A DNA stretch of 64,000 nt from Ottelia alismoides (GCA_037367405.1 JAZKJV010010119.1:992001-1056000); one strand, 5' to 3'. Shown: positions 34,023 to 46,600, counted from the first letter of the stretch. A program made the numbers and translations. The notes: generated by a model not told the origin, from the letters alone.

Positions 34023-37000
34023 CGATGAATCTCGGATTCATCACTCTAAATCTCATTAATTAAGCTCAAATCCCACAAAATCAATAGCATTTCTGCATCT
34101 ATTCTGCTTAATTAGCATTCATGCATGTTTTTATAAGAATTGCATTTTATCCACTATTTATGCACAAAATAAGAAGCCAAAAATCCCAGCCAAAATTGAC
34201 CTGTAAATAGCCTAACCCTCCTGATTTTTAACTCATTCGTGCTAACTCCGAATGACCCAAAACCACCTCCACTGTGTACATATCACCAACAAGAATAAAT
34301 GAAAAATACAAAAAAATCACTAAGCCTGATAAATGGACCAAAAATCCAAACCCTAGTTTCTGGATTGTCGGACTTAAAACCTCTTATTTTCCCCATCCAG
34401 TGTCTGTTTTAATCCTACTCACTTTTGAACTAATGTACATTCAATTACCTTCAAAATAAGACCAAGTTCAAGTGAATCAGAGCTCATATGTGAAAGTTGG
34501 GATTCGGGCCTGTTTTGTACATTTTGTATTTTAACGGTTTTTGACCTATTATTTTATGTACATACTTAACCTATTTTAGTTTATTTCTTTTTCGTTTGCC
34601 TTCTTTGATGAAAGTTTTATTAAATTGCACAAAAATCCAAGTCCAAACTGAGCTTGAAATCAAAGAAACAAATTGGGTCCGAGTCTTCACTAACCGATTG
34701 TACAAAATTGGTCTTTTTCATATTTTATTTTATTCTTCTTCTTAATTAATAAAATCCAAAAAATTATATTAATGTGTAAATATTTATCTTTGATTTTATC
34801 ATATTTTTTCCAGATTTTTATCTAGTTTAAAAATGAAAAAAAATTATAAACCAAAAATCAAGGTATTCTATGTACATGGGATACCCCAAAATATCACTTT
34901 GTGCATTTGATCGATTTTGGTTTTGATTTCTTCATGAAATTGTAGATCTAATCGAGACGAGCAACTTTTGTGAAGAAATGTTTTCGATTCGAGGCCGGTT
35001 GCTATTTACTATGTAATTTACAATGTTTTTATTTTTGGAATTTTGTGGTGCTAACACGTGGCATCTCCTGGAGCCACCACGTATTAGTCGTTTTTGGCAT
35101 TTTTAATAATTAATTTTTATTAAAAAAATTTAAAATTAAAACCCCCGCACGTGCGAGGCACATGCTGCCCACGCATGCGCCAAGCACATGCGTCATACTC
35201 ATCCCTTTAGCCGCCATATGGCGATCTCCTGGCCGCCCGATCTCGGTCGATCGGACGACCGAGGAGAGTCATCCTCCCAGGCCTCCCATCCCAATCGATC
35301 ACCACCCAAATCACTGAAATCTCCGCCGCGTATCCCCCATCGTCGCCAAATCTCAGATCATCAGATCAAACCTCCCCCGTGAATCCCTCGTGCGCTGTCG
35401 CTGCATCCAATCGGATCCTCCTCTCCGCCAACCCCCTCATCAGATCTTCACCAAATCTTGTCAAACCATTCGAACCCAATCTAATTCCCAATTCATCGAC
35501 CTTCCATCTCTAGTAGACCACGCCTCTTCTATTTAAGACCACCTCTGCCTTCGCCAACAACCATCCGTCGTACGTCTCCTTCCGACCGTGACACCTAAGG
35601 ATCGGCGTGATCCGAGAACTACCCGCTTCTCATCGTATCCCAGTCGTCAGCACCGCTGCTCCGCTCCGGTGTCCTCACCGTCGAGCCCTACTCCCAGGTA
35701 TTCCTTCGCCTCTCCCCGTTGCACCTTTCATCTCCCCGACCATCGTCATCCCCAGCCCGATCATCCATCTTCGAATCCCATCTCCAAATCTCCACCATCG
35801 ATCGCTCGCCATCTCATCTTGCCCCATCACCGTGTGAACTTTATCTCCGACTGACGTCATCACCACCAGCACCATATCAAACAACGCAGGAGCTTCGTCA
35901 GCCTCGCACGCCATCGCTCCGCCATCGACTTCACTGGCCCATACAAGCATTACCAACTCCAGGCCAACCATCGCCATTGATCGCCGGTCAAAGCTCCTAC
36001 ATGCAACACTCCCACCAGCCGGTCAACGTCGCCGCCCCGCCTTGCCACCGACGACCGTCGATCGTGTGTCATCCAAATATCGGTCGTACGATCATTGAGC
36101 ATCCATCCATCCGAGCCGTTGTTGAATCGCAACCCCAGCCGTTGGATTCAAGCGCCATCAACGATCCAGAAATGCTCATTAGCCTCGGCCCCGAACAAGA
36201 TCCGAGCTAGGAGCCTTGGGAGGCCCGAAGCACAAAGAAAGTACCACATGGAGGTCCGCACCCACTCCTCCACCCGCGCCTACATACACACGTGGGGGTC
36301 ACGTAACGTGTGGGACAATTGCAGAAGAGCCCCCATACTTCCATCTATACACACCATAGCCCCCGCCGACCCAAGGGCACGTGCCGCGTACGTACTCCTT
36401 TGGAGATTTTGCAAAGAGATCCTCGTCAGTATTGGTAAATATATCTAGGTCCCCTGTGCATCTTTATTTATTTTGTTTAATTGCAGAAATACCAATGTGT
36501 TCCCCATTGAGTTTAGACCTCTACATGACATTATTTTATTATTCAAAAATAGCATGATGTTAGTCCTTTAATTCTCTACATTTTGACCTATTGTGGACAT
36601 TTCTGTGATTGATGGTTAATTAATACTTAATTGTTCTGTGGAAAATTGTGTATTTTGCCCATTTCATGCTCTGAAATTTACATTTGATTAACTGTTGCTT
36701 TGAAAATTCTCGAAAAATCGCATATTGTAGAATTAATTGTGCTTGACATTGTACCTAAAAAGAATTGAATTTAAATGCAATAGTTTGCCCTGTAAAAATC
36801 ATTTTGCATATTTCAGTGTTTGATTTTTAATAGGTATTAGATCTCATATTTTCGAGGTTTAGGATTTTCTTAGATCCATCACCTAGTGATAGATCTTAGA
36901 TAATTTTATTCCTTAAAAATAATTAGGTTTAATATTTATTATAATTAAATATTGAAATTCATTTCGTTTGCATTTAAAAATTCATAAAAAAATTCATATT

Positions 37001-37424
37001 GCATCAAAAAATTCCAAAAAAAATTACAGTGCATTCATTTCATCATATTTTACATCGTGGACAAGTTTCATATTTTTCGAACATCGTTTGAGCATAATTC
37101 ATATTTTAGTCACTAAAATAGGCTGAAATAGCATTTTGCATCCTTTATTGCATAAAAAATTACAAAAAAAGACCGCCTCGAAAACCGCGTACGAATTTTG
37201 ATAGACATAGTTCTAGGTTGTTCCTTTACCTCCATGTGTTCGACCTTGGGACTTGCCAAAGTAAAATAAACATAAAAACCACGTGATTAAAATTTGAATA
37301 AATATTTGTGGTTATTTTCTTGACCGATTCCGATTGCCTCCTACAACGAAACAACACAAATCATTTTTTACGCACGCTCAAATACACATACATCTTTTTA
37401 ACACCGCAAATATTGGACTCGTCA
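34023..37424 (+). repeat. 3' LTR of E2
   Basis: This 3,402-bp repeat opens CGATGAATC (the first base changed from T) and closes GGACTCGTCA before the GTGGC duplication. It has an AT-rich U3 start, paired G-box repeat at 35051-35088, GC-rich core (about 35130-36440), TATA-like tatttaag near 35530 and AT-rich U5. It is about 1.25 kb longer than the 5' LTR, which is rearranged. The 163-codon ORF at 35719-36210 lies in the GC core and is not a recognised protein. Confidence 0.85.
35051..35088 (+). promoter_or_regulatory. Paired G-box repeat in E2 3' LTR
   Basis: ctaacacgtggcatctcc followed by gagccaccacgtattagt is the counterpart of 23375-23411. The left CACGTG is intact; the right one has decayed to CACGTA. 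Confidence 0.55.
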
Positions 37425-37429
37425 GTGGC
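37425..37429. repeat. Right target-site duplication of E2
   Basis: GTGGC matches 22338-22342 and directly follows the LTR end GTCA. Confidence 0.85.
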
Positions 37430-37893
37430 GCATAAAGGGACATGTCGTGTGGTGACTCTAGGTAACGCCACGTGGCCCAATTAAATAAATGAAAAATAAA
37501 ATAAATTAAAGAAAAATACAAAACAAATAATTACAAGAAAAAAACTCAAAACATGAAAGTTGTAGATCTCGATGAGATCTACAAGTTTCATGTTGACCAA
37601 AAACACAATAAATCAAGCAAAGGGAGAAATATTTTCGGAAGCATTTTTAAGGAAAAACTGCTTGATTTTTAATTCTTTTAATATTTTCTTTGTATTTTTA
37701 GTTTCTTTTTAAACCAAAAACAAAGATATACAATAAAAAATTAATAAAATATATACAAATATGCGCAAAATTAGAATTAGTTAATTACACTAAATAAAAA
37801 GTTAATTTAGGTTAATTATACACATATTATATTGAATAGTTCAAATAAGAGGGTAATAAATGATAAATACCATGATGAATCACAGATTCATCA
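37430..37893 (-). repeat. 5' LTR of element C, proximal part
   Basis: On the minus strand the LTR opens TGATGAATCTGTGATTCATC at 37893 and runs to the E2 insertion. It includes an AT-rich start, a segment around 37555-37595 on activation-like repeats shared with other LTRs (tgtagatctc...gagatctaca), and the G-box region at 37441-37477. It continues at 22342. Confidence 0.75.
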
Positions 37894-38269
37894 ATGACAT
37901 ATCATAGAATTGGAAAAAGAAAGCCACCTTTTTGTTATATAGGGTGGATGACTACCATTGAATCATAATTCAATGTGTTCGTCCACTTTATGTTAGAAAG
38001 GAGGTTTCTCCTCTTTTCAGTTATTTCCACAGTAATTGATTTAATTTGAAATAAATTATATTTGATGATTATTCAATATATTTAATTTATTTTAAATTAA
38101 TTATTTGTTGTTAGAAATGTATGCAACCAAAATCATGGACATTGATTTGAATGCAGAACTTAATCTACACCATTGATTATGTGTGCACATGGATTGAGAT
38201 CCGTGGACGTCCAATTTGTTATAATTGAATGGCAATACCTAGCTCCTTCTCTTACAACAAAAGTAAGTA

Positions 38270-38311
<42 letters not shown>

Positions 38312-38815
38312 ATACACGCCCAACCTCTCTCTCTCTCTCAATATTGGGGTCGTCCACTATATTGACATAGAGAGGCTCGCAGTCGTTGCATCATCGTTGT
38401 GCTACCGTATCGATTGCTCGTGAATCTCTACCTTCTTCTATGCATCTTGCTTGTGAGAAAGGCTACCGATTTCGTGAGATGAAATCAGGAGATTCTTCTC
38501 TGGGATCTTCAATTCAGATTATAGTAAGCACACATCTCATCCACATACCTACAAGTGCATCCTTTGTTAGTTCAGACTTGACACAAGAGGTCTCTTCGTT
38601 TAGTGACACGTGGTCGCAATCGCGCTTCAAGAGGTAATCCATTGACTCATTTGTGATCTTGGTTAAAAGATTTGAGAAGTGTTCTTATGTCACGTGATTT
38701 CATCTAATTAAAAATTTTAAATTCCACTGCTCGTGGCAACTATTAAGACTAATTACCCTAGATCGTATTTAATGCGATCTACATGTTTTCGTGATGCGCT
38801 ATGGCCTAAACCCTA
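37894..38815 (+). repeat. Truncated copia-type LTR related to element F
   Basis: It aligns loosely with the second half of the F LTRs (48480-49400, 56380-57320): the block around 38150-38210, the CT-rich run, 38400-38640 (ending gcgcttcaagaggtaatcc) and 38690-38805 (ending near tgatgcgct). Element C starts at its left edge, so its front part would lie beyond C. No primer site follows on the right, so it is a solo or 3' LTR. The ORF at 38386-38637 has counterparts in the F LTR but there it is broken or in another frame. Confidence 0.65.
38275..38308. repeat. (CT)n microsatellite
   Basis: A pure CT run lies in the copia-type LTR, at the position where F LTRs have shorter runs (48883-48893, 56793-56806); a second short run is at 38325-38338. 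Confidence 0.8.
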
Positions 38816-38848
38816 ACTTTCACGGGGGAAATGTGATAGGTTGTTATA

Positions 38849-39156
38849 GGGGACCCTCAAAATGAGGTGAGGTTTTTTCTGATTTTAGGGAATCTACCAT
38901 AAGTTTAGTAACATGGTGTAAACATTTTGTGTTGTACATACTTTAATTGTAAAATAATGATAATCAGAATATTATATAGAAAATATCATAATCTAATCTA
39001 TTAATATTTTTATAATTATATCTTAATGGACATGAGATGTTATTAGTTGCTTATTAAATCTATGGTATAATAAATTATAAAATATAAAAGACAATGGCTA
39101 AGTTAATGTTGGCTTTATTTAACTCATGACAGACCTCACCTTATTTGAAGTTTCCC
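38849..39156. mobile_element. Probable MITE with about 24-bp terminal inverted repeats
   Basis: The left end (38850, gggaccctcaaaatgaggtg) and the reverse complement of the right end (39156, gggaaacttcaaataaggtg) match at about 19 of 24 positions, both ending in the shared aggtgaggt. The roughly 300-base interior is AT-rich with no ORF. Target duplications are unclear (ata on both sides at best), so the superfamily is open. Confidence 0.5.
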
Positions 39157-39586
39157 ATACATGCATGCATGCATACATATATTTGTGTATGCATGTGCAA
39201 ATATATTATGTATATGTTTATATTATTACTGGAATACACATCATCTTCGGTGGTCGATAATCACCAATTGTGATTATAAGCACCGTAAATGATTCATCGA
39301 AAAAGATGGCATTGCAAAAACCATTTGTGGTTGTCTGCTATAACCATTGAGAAAATCATCCACTCCAAACATATAAACAACCACAAGTATGTGTATAGCA
39401 GCGACCACTAATAATATATGTTTCATAGGGCAATACAACTGCTGAGAATAAGAAACATATTCTCTGTTGTTGACTGTCCGTCGAAAATAGTCCATGTTGT
39501 TGTAAATGTTGCTCATGTCGTAGATGTTGATGCTAATGTTGCACTCATCCTCCTCTTCTTCTAACACTCATATTCCTATTCCTCCA
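39157..39586. other. Unassigned sequence
   Basis: It contains an atgc/atac-rich stretch at 39160-39200 and, on the minus strand, a 97-codon ORF (39274-39567) of no family I recognise. Nothing else can be supported. Confidence 0.4.
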
Positions 39587-39793
39587 ATGGCATATGCACT
39601 CCTCCTCCTCTTCCCCAGCCTCTCTACATTCGGCTCTGCACAAACCACCAACTTCATCTTTCAAGGCAGCTTCTCCAATGTGAACATAACTGTCGCCCAC
39701 CAGTTCTTCAACTTTCAAGGTGTCATGTCAATTCACCAACCAGGGCCTTGTATGTGCGGAGAACTCCATACATGCGTGGGTCTATTACAATAG
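39587..39793 (+). pseudogene. Short ORF with signal-peptide-like start; possible lectin-type fragment
   Basis: From ATG at 39587 the frame gives 68 residues. It opens with a hydrophobic stretch (MAYALLLLFPSLSTFGSAQ) resembling a secretion signal, then TTNFIFQGSFSNVNITVA. That second part faintly resembles the first strand of legume-type (L-type) lectin domains of receptor kinases, but the match is too short to be sure, and no kinase or full lectin domain follows. If real it is a captured or decayed fragment lying just outside the CACTA end. It could equally be chance. Confidence 0.22.
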
Positions 39794-40084
39794 TTGCAAC
39801 AGTATTTGCACAACATGTCCCATATCTTTCAAGGTTTACCACAATACACTCCATATCTATTAACTCTCTGCCATAACAACTGATAAATGCATAGAGATCA
39901 AGTGTAAGTACTACAAGAAAAACCAATTTCACACTTAAGCATTGCAAGAAGAGAAATGTCATTTCATCCAAGATGTACGTTAAGATATACAATACATAAT
40001 CATTAAAGAATAAAAAAATCAAATTTCTTAACAAGTATATGAATAAGTAAAATAAAACACCTTCTTACATATTCCAACTAGCTA

Positions 40085-41800
40085 ACACTTTAAAGTCTCA
40101 TGTACTAATCCTTTATGGAGGGGCACGTCATCATCGGGTTGGATAATAGGGTCACAAGGATCACAGGGCGGAGGAACATTGCACGTTCGGCTAGTTGTTC
40201 CATCAACCTGGACCTTTACATAATTACTTGGGTGTTTTTTGCACCGTCTCCCACAATTGGTCCTCACTCTCATTCGCCTTGTGTAAATCCCTAGTCAAGA
40301 CTCCCATGCTTTCTTTCAGTTGCTCGAAATCCAGCTGTGATGGACCATGACCGCTTCTTGCAAACTAACTCAACTTGGTGGAAGATGTACTACCAAGAAA
40401 AAACACATCTTGAATGTTGTCATGTAGGTGAAAATACATGTCAAGAAGTATATTCGCCCAATTCTTATAGAGTTCCTTGATCTGAAGTAGCTTGTATCTG
40501 GATAAATTCGACCATGCAACCCTATAAAATAGTTGTCACACACACAAACACACACACACACACATAAACCTACACACACACGCGTGCGCACGTGTGCGCT
40601 GTACACACTTACACATGCTTTCACACACGCGCATGCACACTTACACACACAAACACACATACACATGAATATAGCACAAACTGTCTCAAGTAGACATCAC
40701 TAAAAGAGTTATTTACTCCTAAGTTACATGTGCCTCTGCATAGTTCTCATGAATAAATGTAACTTTTCCCTCCTTATCTATCTTCTTTTATGTAACCTCA
40801 AAAAGTCTCATTCTATTAATAGAATCTCCTAACATTACCTACAATCATAAACAATCATCATTGGTTATAAATTTTTATACATAGGAATGATTTTCACTAA
40901 CATTTTTATGTTTTAGTTGATCTAAACTTGTTATTCCCAATGTATGGGTAGGACTAGGAGCTTTGCTCATGTTGGCACTGTTCATCTCCAATACATGTTG
41001 TATTTACATAATTAATGATAACATAGATTAGAGGATAAGTTGGAATTACCTATTTTAATATGTTTTAATAACTTAATTTACCTTAAACACCTAACTTCCC
41101 CAATGTGTAATGGTCTCCTCCCACTCTGTAGGATGCAATTTCATAGGTTGGTTGGCTCTCACTTTCTCCATGGTCTCGAAGTGGTCAAAATGCTATATAG
41201 GTGAATAAATGTTAATATATAGCATGATAAGAAAATGGATACATTCTAACACAAAAGTGTATATAAATATTCATACCCTTCGATACTTGGCACAAATGTC
41301 TCGATGTATTCTTATAGCTCTTTGTAAAATTCCTTCCTCAATCGTAGGATCATCACCCCAATCAAATACTGCATAGGGAGAAAATGACTTATCTATATAT
41401 AAGTTTTTTTATGTTGAATTCTTGAGTAACCATACCTTCTTCATGTTTCAGATAATAGCTTCTTTTAAGGCTTATAATACTTTCCTAAAGTCCATCATGG
41501 TAATCGAGATATGCATCGATGCTATAATACCCAATCTGCTTAAATGGGACCATCTTGCTCCTACATTGCTTGACCACCCGTCATAACCACAAGCCTCGAT
41601 CTTTCACCAGGCTTTAGCCTACTCAATTGATGTCATTTCACTAGACCCCTCTTCTTGCGCTAAGGAGATGGCATCACAAGGAAATTATTTTTGACATGCA
41701 AACAATTTAATGAAGATAAACAATAAAATGAATATTATTTTTACCTGAAGAAGATGCAGCTACTGTATCTGGTGGAGGCTATGGACATCCATCTCTATCT
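40085..41800 (-). pseudogene. Second ORF of CACTA element (Ptta/En/Spm-like), decayed
   Basis: Fragments on the minus strand, such as HFETMEKVRANQP with HPTEWEETITHWGS (about 41190-41090) and a block near 41400-41280 (VFDWGDDPTIEEGIL), resemble the plant transposase family that accompanies TNP2 in CACTA elements. Stops and frameshifts separate them and an expanded CA microsatellite (40537-40666) lies inside. Such proteins bind subterminal repeats. Assignment rests on position and faint motifs. Confidence 0.45.
40537..40666. repeat. (CA)n microsatellite, imperfect
   Basis: Runs of CA are interrupted by CG, TA and AA units. On the minus strand it produces a cysteine/valine-rich 98-codon ORF that is an artefact. 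Confidence 0.85.
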
Positions 41801-42129
41801 ACATCATCCTATGAGTCAGTTGAAGGTGGACTCATCTCCGAGAGGAAAGATGTCATCATGATCCTCATCTTGTGTATTCTGTCTTGAAAACATGTTCATA
41901 CATCTTCATTTATGTATAAGGTACAATAGCTAATTGCAATCCCAAAAGTGCATAAGCAGGTTAATTAAAAACAAAAAAGTACACACATTTAATCTATATA
42001 AATTACAATAATTAATTAAATGTTTTTACCATATTTTAGTTCTCCACCTATTCATGATAGGCATCTTTCTCTTCACAACCTTTATTTTAGTGACTTGTCT
42101 GCATTGTCGAAGAGTCACCTTAATTGGAC

Positions 42130-42480
42130 TTATCCATCCCAAATTTGCATTGTCTGATACATATAGTACATGGTCTACCTATATGCTAGCACAAATGGTT
42201 TTATTTTACCCATAATAGTTCTATTCTTATAAAGGTTGATGCATCCATGGCTTGGAACTAACTTGAATCCATAATATTTGAATATATCAAACCATCCACT
42301 TGAATAATACCATGCGACAATCATATTGAAAGCTCGTCTCAAAAATCTCAATGATCTGACCATAATAGTCGTTGCAACCGAATGATAGGTCGCATTTTAC
42401 AAGCACAAGGTATAGGGCATTTGATTCTTATTGTTATTGCCTGAGTATGTCTTGAATCTATAGTCATTTATTACATATTC
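42130..42480 (-). pseudogene. DUF4216-like region of CACTA transposase
   Basis: The minus-strand frame has CSSGWFDI-like SSGWFDIFKYYGFKLVP and KIKPFVLAYR, then TMYYMYQ beyond the stop. This is the pattern of the DUF4216 segment found downstream of TNP2 cores (W-D...K.GF...DPFVLA...VYY). Its exact role is unknown. It is broken upstream by stops. Confidence 0.6.
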
Positions 42481-42899
42481 ACTATTCTTTTGATCTTAAC
42501 GGAAGGATCTCTTCACCAGCATATCAAAATTTGGGTCACTTCATCGACATATCAAAATCTATGTTCCAACGATTGTCATTTTCTAATTCCATCTGCTCTA
42601 CCGTTATTGCAAACCATTCAATGAAAAAGATCTCATTTTCTATCCTCAGACCATTGTTTGATTATTTCCATTTATCTAGAATGGATCAACTTCGGGCATA
42701 TGTTTCAATACCTATAGTTACATTTAGTGTCCATCTGCTTCGCATAAGTGTAGAAGGACCCTCTTATTAATTGATCCGCCTTGGATTTCAATGATGGGGA
42801 TACGGTCATCATTGAATTTATTGTAAGGGACATCAGTATGTTTAACGTTTTTGGAATGTTGTTCCTCACTTTCAATGTACATTATACGAAATGTAAGAC

Positions 42900-43175
42900 A
42901 TTCCTTAAGTAAATACCTATCATCAGTGGATCCCTGTAGTTCAGGGTTATTTGGAACACATTACTTAAGTTTTCAAGGGATCATTGAATAGGATACATCA
43001 AACAAAATTGCACTGGTCCAGCTATCATAGCTTCATCTACCAGGTGAATAACCAAGTGAATCATCACACCAAATAATAAGAGTGGAAAAAGATGTTTGAG
43101 ATTATGAAGCATCTCCACGATATATGCATTCCATTTCTCGAAATAGTTCAATTTGAGGGCCTTAGCACAAACCAT
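42900..43175 (-). pseudogene. DUF4218-like region of CACTA transposase
   Basis: A 64-codon frame has EMLHNLKHLFPLLLFGVMIH and LVIHLVDEAMIAGPVQFC followed by MYPIQ. This is the signature of the DUF4218 segment in plant CACTA transposases (helix, then HL..HL..E....GPV....MYP). It follows the TNP2 core fragment in the expected order. Confidence 0.75.
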
Positions 43176-43394
43176 CTTGAAAAATGCACCTAAATCGGTA
43201 ATAGTCCAGCAACAAATTTGAGTAGTACACCACGAATCTCTAGAGGAAAGAACACCGAAATGTACCCATGGTTGTCATGACTTTTAAGACTACTAATTTT
43301 CTCTACTTGTCATTTGAACACACTGATAGGTTCGAGAAAAAGCCATTTCGTATCCCAATTTCCTTTAAAACAGACAAGATGCATGCACGCTTAT

Positions 43395-43661
43395 TCAAAT
43401 CAAGATGACATAGTGCCTTGGGCATGTCAAAGCTACCATTCTCCTAGGATAATAAATACAGGTGATGTCAACTACGAAGATGTTGCATATCTTTTTGTAT
43501 TTGATAGTGTCCTTTGGAGAGTTAGTGTGATTGAACATATCTAACACATTGTCAATGACATTCTTTTCAATGTGCATTATATCGAGATTGTGGCATATGC
43601 TAAGGTATTTCTATTATGGTAACTCCATGAAAAACACTCTTTTGTCTGAATCCTGTGCTCT
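43395..43661 (-). pseudogene. TNP2-like transposase core fragment (Transposase_21)
   Basis: The minus strand reads YLSICHNLDIMHIEKNVIDN, the best-conserved stretch of CACTA transposases, with FMEL and DSDKRVF-like sequence just before it. The transposase cuts the element at its CACTA ends. The upstream part is separated by the insertion of LTR G at 43662; the downstream frame stops at 43395. Confidence 0.8.
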
Positions 43662-46600
43662 TGATGAATATGTGATTCATTACTCTAAAAGATAAAAATA
43701 GATATATATTCCCAAGTAACTCATTACATTCATTCATCTATATTGAATTTTTCTAATACATGCATATATAAATAATATTCACATTGTAGCATGAATAATT
43801 ACATTAAATAGGAAGCCAAAAATCTTGTACATTATCACATGTATATTACCATAACATTCTCTATTTTTAGTTAGTTTTCACTACCTCAAAATAAAATAAA
43901 ATCAACTTCGTTATGTATATATTACTAACATTAATCAAGAAAAAATACCAAAAAATTGCTAACTTGTATATTTGCCCAATAAACACAAACCCAAGTTTTG
44001 AGATAAAAAGCTGTAAATGTGAATATCACTCTCATCTAGTCTCATATTGACACCTACTCATTACTGAATTGATATACATTCAATTATCTACAAAAAAGAC
44101 CAAATTCAAAAGAATCAAAGTTCATATGTGAAATTTGGATTTTGGGAACTCAATGTATATTGTACATAATGACTGATTTAATCATGTGATTTTATGTACA
44201 AAAATAATTATTTTTAATTTATTTCCATCTCATTTATATTCTTTTCTTTATGCTCTAATAAAATGTGCAAAAATCCAGATCAAATTGAATAAAAAATCAG
44301 AGAAAATAAATCTCTCTAACTCTGTATTTAGAGTTAGTATACATCCCTTTTATTTTATTTTTATTAGGTATTAAAAATATCAAAAAATTAGATTAGTATG
44401 TATATATTTTTTTAAATTTTATTTAATTTAATTTTTCATTTTATTTTATTTTAAAAAATGACAAAAAATCAATATGCAAAAATACATGTATTTTTTATTT
44501 ATAGAGTACCACCAAAAATATATTTTGTGCAGATGATTTCTTTTTGTTTCGGTTCCTACACATTTTGATTTGACCGTGTTCATTATTTTTTATTTATTTT
44601 TATTCTCATTGCTTTTTTGATTTTTTTAGAGTGACACGTGGCAGCTCATAGAGTCGCCACATGTCACCCCCTTTACACTCTTTATTTCATTTCATTTCAT
44701 TTTTTGTCTTCTTATTGTATTTTATTTATTTTAAATTTGTTTTTTTACCACCTCGCAGTCGCTCCTCTGTGTGCCATGTGGCACCCCCTTCTTCCCCTTC
44801 TCCCTCACCCGTCGCTCCGCCTCCTGTGGTCGTACGCACGCTCCTCACCCTCATGCAACTACCACCCCTCCTTCTTAGCCCATTCATTCACCTTTGCCCA
44901 TCGACCCTCCACCTTTCCTTCCTTAATAGTCGGCCCTTGTGCAACCCGACTTCTCCTCTTTTGTCATCCTCATCCCTCCATGACACACGCCACTTGTTCA
45001 CCTTGGATGCGAACTCGAACCACCCATAAAAGGCTTTGCCTCCGTTTCGCAGCCATCATCCACCATTATGAGAGTTAGCTCCTGCTCTTGGTCCAACCAA
45101 AGTGACAACGTTTGAGTCCCCAATCAATCAAGGATGAGATTCTTCTTCGACCTCTGACGAGATCCACAAGTTTCCTAACTCCGTGTCGTGGCTACTGCGA
45201 GGCGCTGCCCAGCTTCTCTAGGTCCTACGGATAGGATTGACGCCGTAATCGACCTACTACTCTGAGCAAGGTCATCTCCTTTGAGGAAATCTCTAGGTAC
45301 CATCTCTTCCTCCTTTTTCCTCATATTTCTTCTCATTCCGCTCTTATTCTCTTTCTTCTTCTCTTACTCCTAATTCTCCTTCATCCCTCTCCTTCTTTCT
45401 TCCTCTTCTTTCTTCTTCTATTTCCTTCGCTTCTCCTCTCTACCACGAGGGCCTCAGCCTTCATTGTCCTCCATTGACCAGAGCACGGACCTACATTGGC
45501 TCCATTGTAGCTCAACTCCTCATCCTCGAATGCGGCAATGTCACTCTCCTCCTCCTTCCTCCCTTTGCCCCCAAATTGCTCCTTCCCTCAGTGACCAAGC
45601 TCTCACCACCTTGCACGCCATTGTCACTATCAACAACTGTTCATGTGTCGATCGGTCTCCTATCCTCCAAGCTTCAACTGCCAGCATAGCTCCACCTCCT
45701 TGACTTCCAAAGAAGCGTCATCGCCCACAGCTCCATAGTCGATGCTTCGACAACCATCACACCTCCATGCTCTACCTCAGCTACATCCATCGCATTCCGT
45801 GCCTCAGATCCGCTCTGAGCTACGCCAACGAACCTTCTGCTTCTGTCACGTGTAAGCTTGGGGTCCGACATCTGCCTTCCACCTTACCCTTGCCAAGAGC
45901 ACTTGAGTCACATGTGAGGGTAGGACAAATTGCATCTAAGCACCCATCTTCTTGGAAATCAGACCAAAGCCCCAACATTCTAGAAGCACGTGCGTAGAAC
46001 ATACGCACATGGAAAATTTCAAGAACCCCCTTATGGTTCTGGGTAATTGCATCATAGTCCTATTAGAATTTTTTATTATTTATTTTTTTTTGTATTGCAT
46101 ATCAGACCATGTGTTTGCATTTTATTTTTATTGTCCTTTTCATATTAAATATAAATTTAAAATTATCACTTGTAAAACAATTAATTCTTTATTATTGTCG
46201 TTAACTAAGGTAAATTTGTGAGTTGTGATTAATTTATTAAAATTGAATTCATGAACATTTCCATAGGTTACCCATCTGAGCTTCTTTAATTCATAATAAA
46301 TCAATAATTTCTCTAATAATTCTCCAAAATTCATATCAAATAGAATTAACTGGTCTCTAGCTTTTACCCAAAAATTATCTAATTAGCACGCATATTTATC
46401 TTTAAATAAATTAAGATGTGGTTGATGTAATTTATTTTTAATACTTTGTAAACTTGATAATTTAAGGAGTTATCATATTTTCTGTATACATCTTGATTAG
46501 ATTTGTCAAGGATAATTTTAATTCTAAAAAATAATTAGGTTTACTTTTTATTAAAATCAAATTACTGAATATAACAAAGTCGCCATATTTATTTCTCCAT

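Larger units (their letters stand above)
22343..37424 (+). mobile_element. Athila-type LTR retrotransposon E2, full length with TSD
   Basis: A 15.1-kb plus-strand element. It contains a 5' LTR (22343-24494, rearranged), tRNA-Asp primer site (24497), leader, gag, protease, reverse transcriptase/RNase H, integrase, a 1.7-kb non-coding 3' segment with a hairpin array, a polypurine tract, and a 3' LTR (34023-37424). Identical 5-bp flanks show a genuine insertion, into the LTR of element C. Domain order PR-RT-RH-IN makes it Ty3/gypsy; the primer site, gag type and long LTRs make it Athila-like. Frameshifts and stops occur in every gene and one integrase aspartate is lost, so the copy is dead. Confidence 0.92.
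19425..37893 (-). mobile_element. Athila-type element C, 5' LTR and leader only, split by E2
   Basis: This minus-strand element is recognised from a 5' LTR in two pieces (37893-37430 and 22342 to about 19711), a tRNA-Asp-type primer site (19708-19691) and a leader remnant (19690-19425). E1 begins directly after the leader remnant, so the remaining internal region of C would lie left of the window. The 5-bp flank outside the LTR start is atgac (37894-37898). Confidence 0.7.
39909..43661 (-). mobile_element. CACTA (En/Spm) DNA transposon, left part
   Basis: The left end reads tactacaagaaaaacc at 39909, a one-base variant of the CACTACAAGAAA terminus typical of plant CACTA elements. Inside, on the minus strand, are broken pieces of a TNP2-like transposase (43661-43395), the DUF4218 region (43175-42900), the DUF4216 region (42480-42130) and a second, Ptta/En/Spm-like ORF region (41800-40085). 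The element stops at 43661 where LTR G begins; its other end would be beyond the right edge. Confidence 0.78.

Noticed and set aside
35719..36210. 163-codon ORF in the E2 3' LTR core
   Set aside because: Several overlapping ORFs on both strands fill the same GC-rich stretch, there is no recognisable domain, and the 5' LTR lacks the segment.
39274..39567. 97-codon ORF on the minus strand
   Set aside because: No family recognised, no neighbours on that strand, and it overlaps the start of the plus-strand ORF ending at 39793.
40370..40666. Cysteine-rich 98-codon ORF on the minus strand
   Set aside because: It is a translation of the (CA)n microsatellite at 40537-40666.
44638..45078. 146-codon ORF in LTR G
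   Set aside because: It is low-complexity Ser/Pro/His composition in an LTR core, overlaps a second ORF in another frame, and is absent from the other LTRs.
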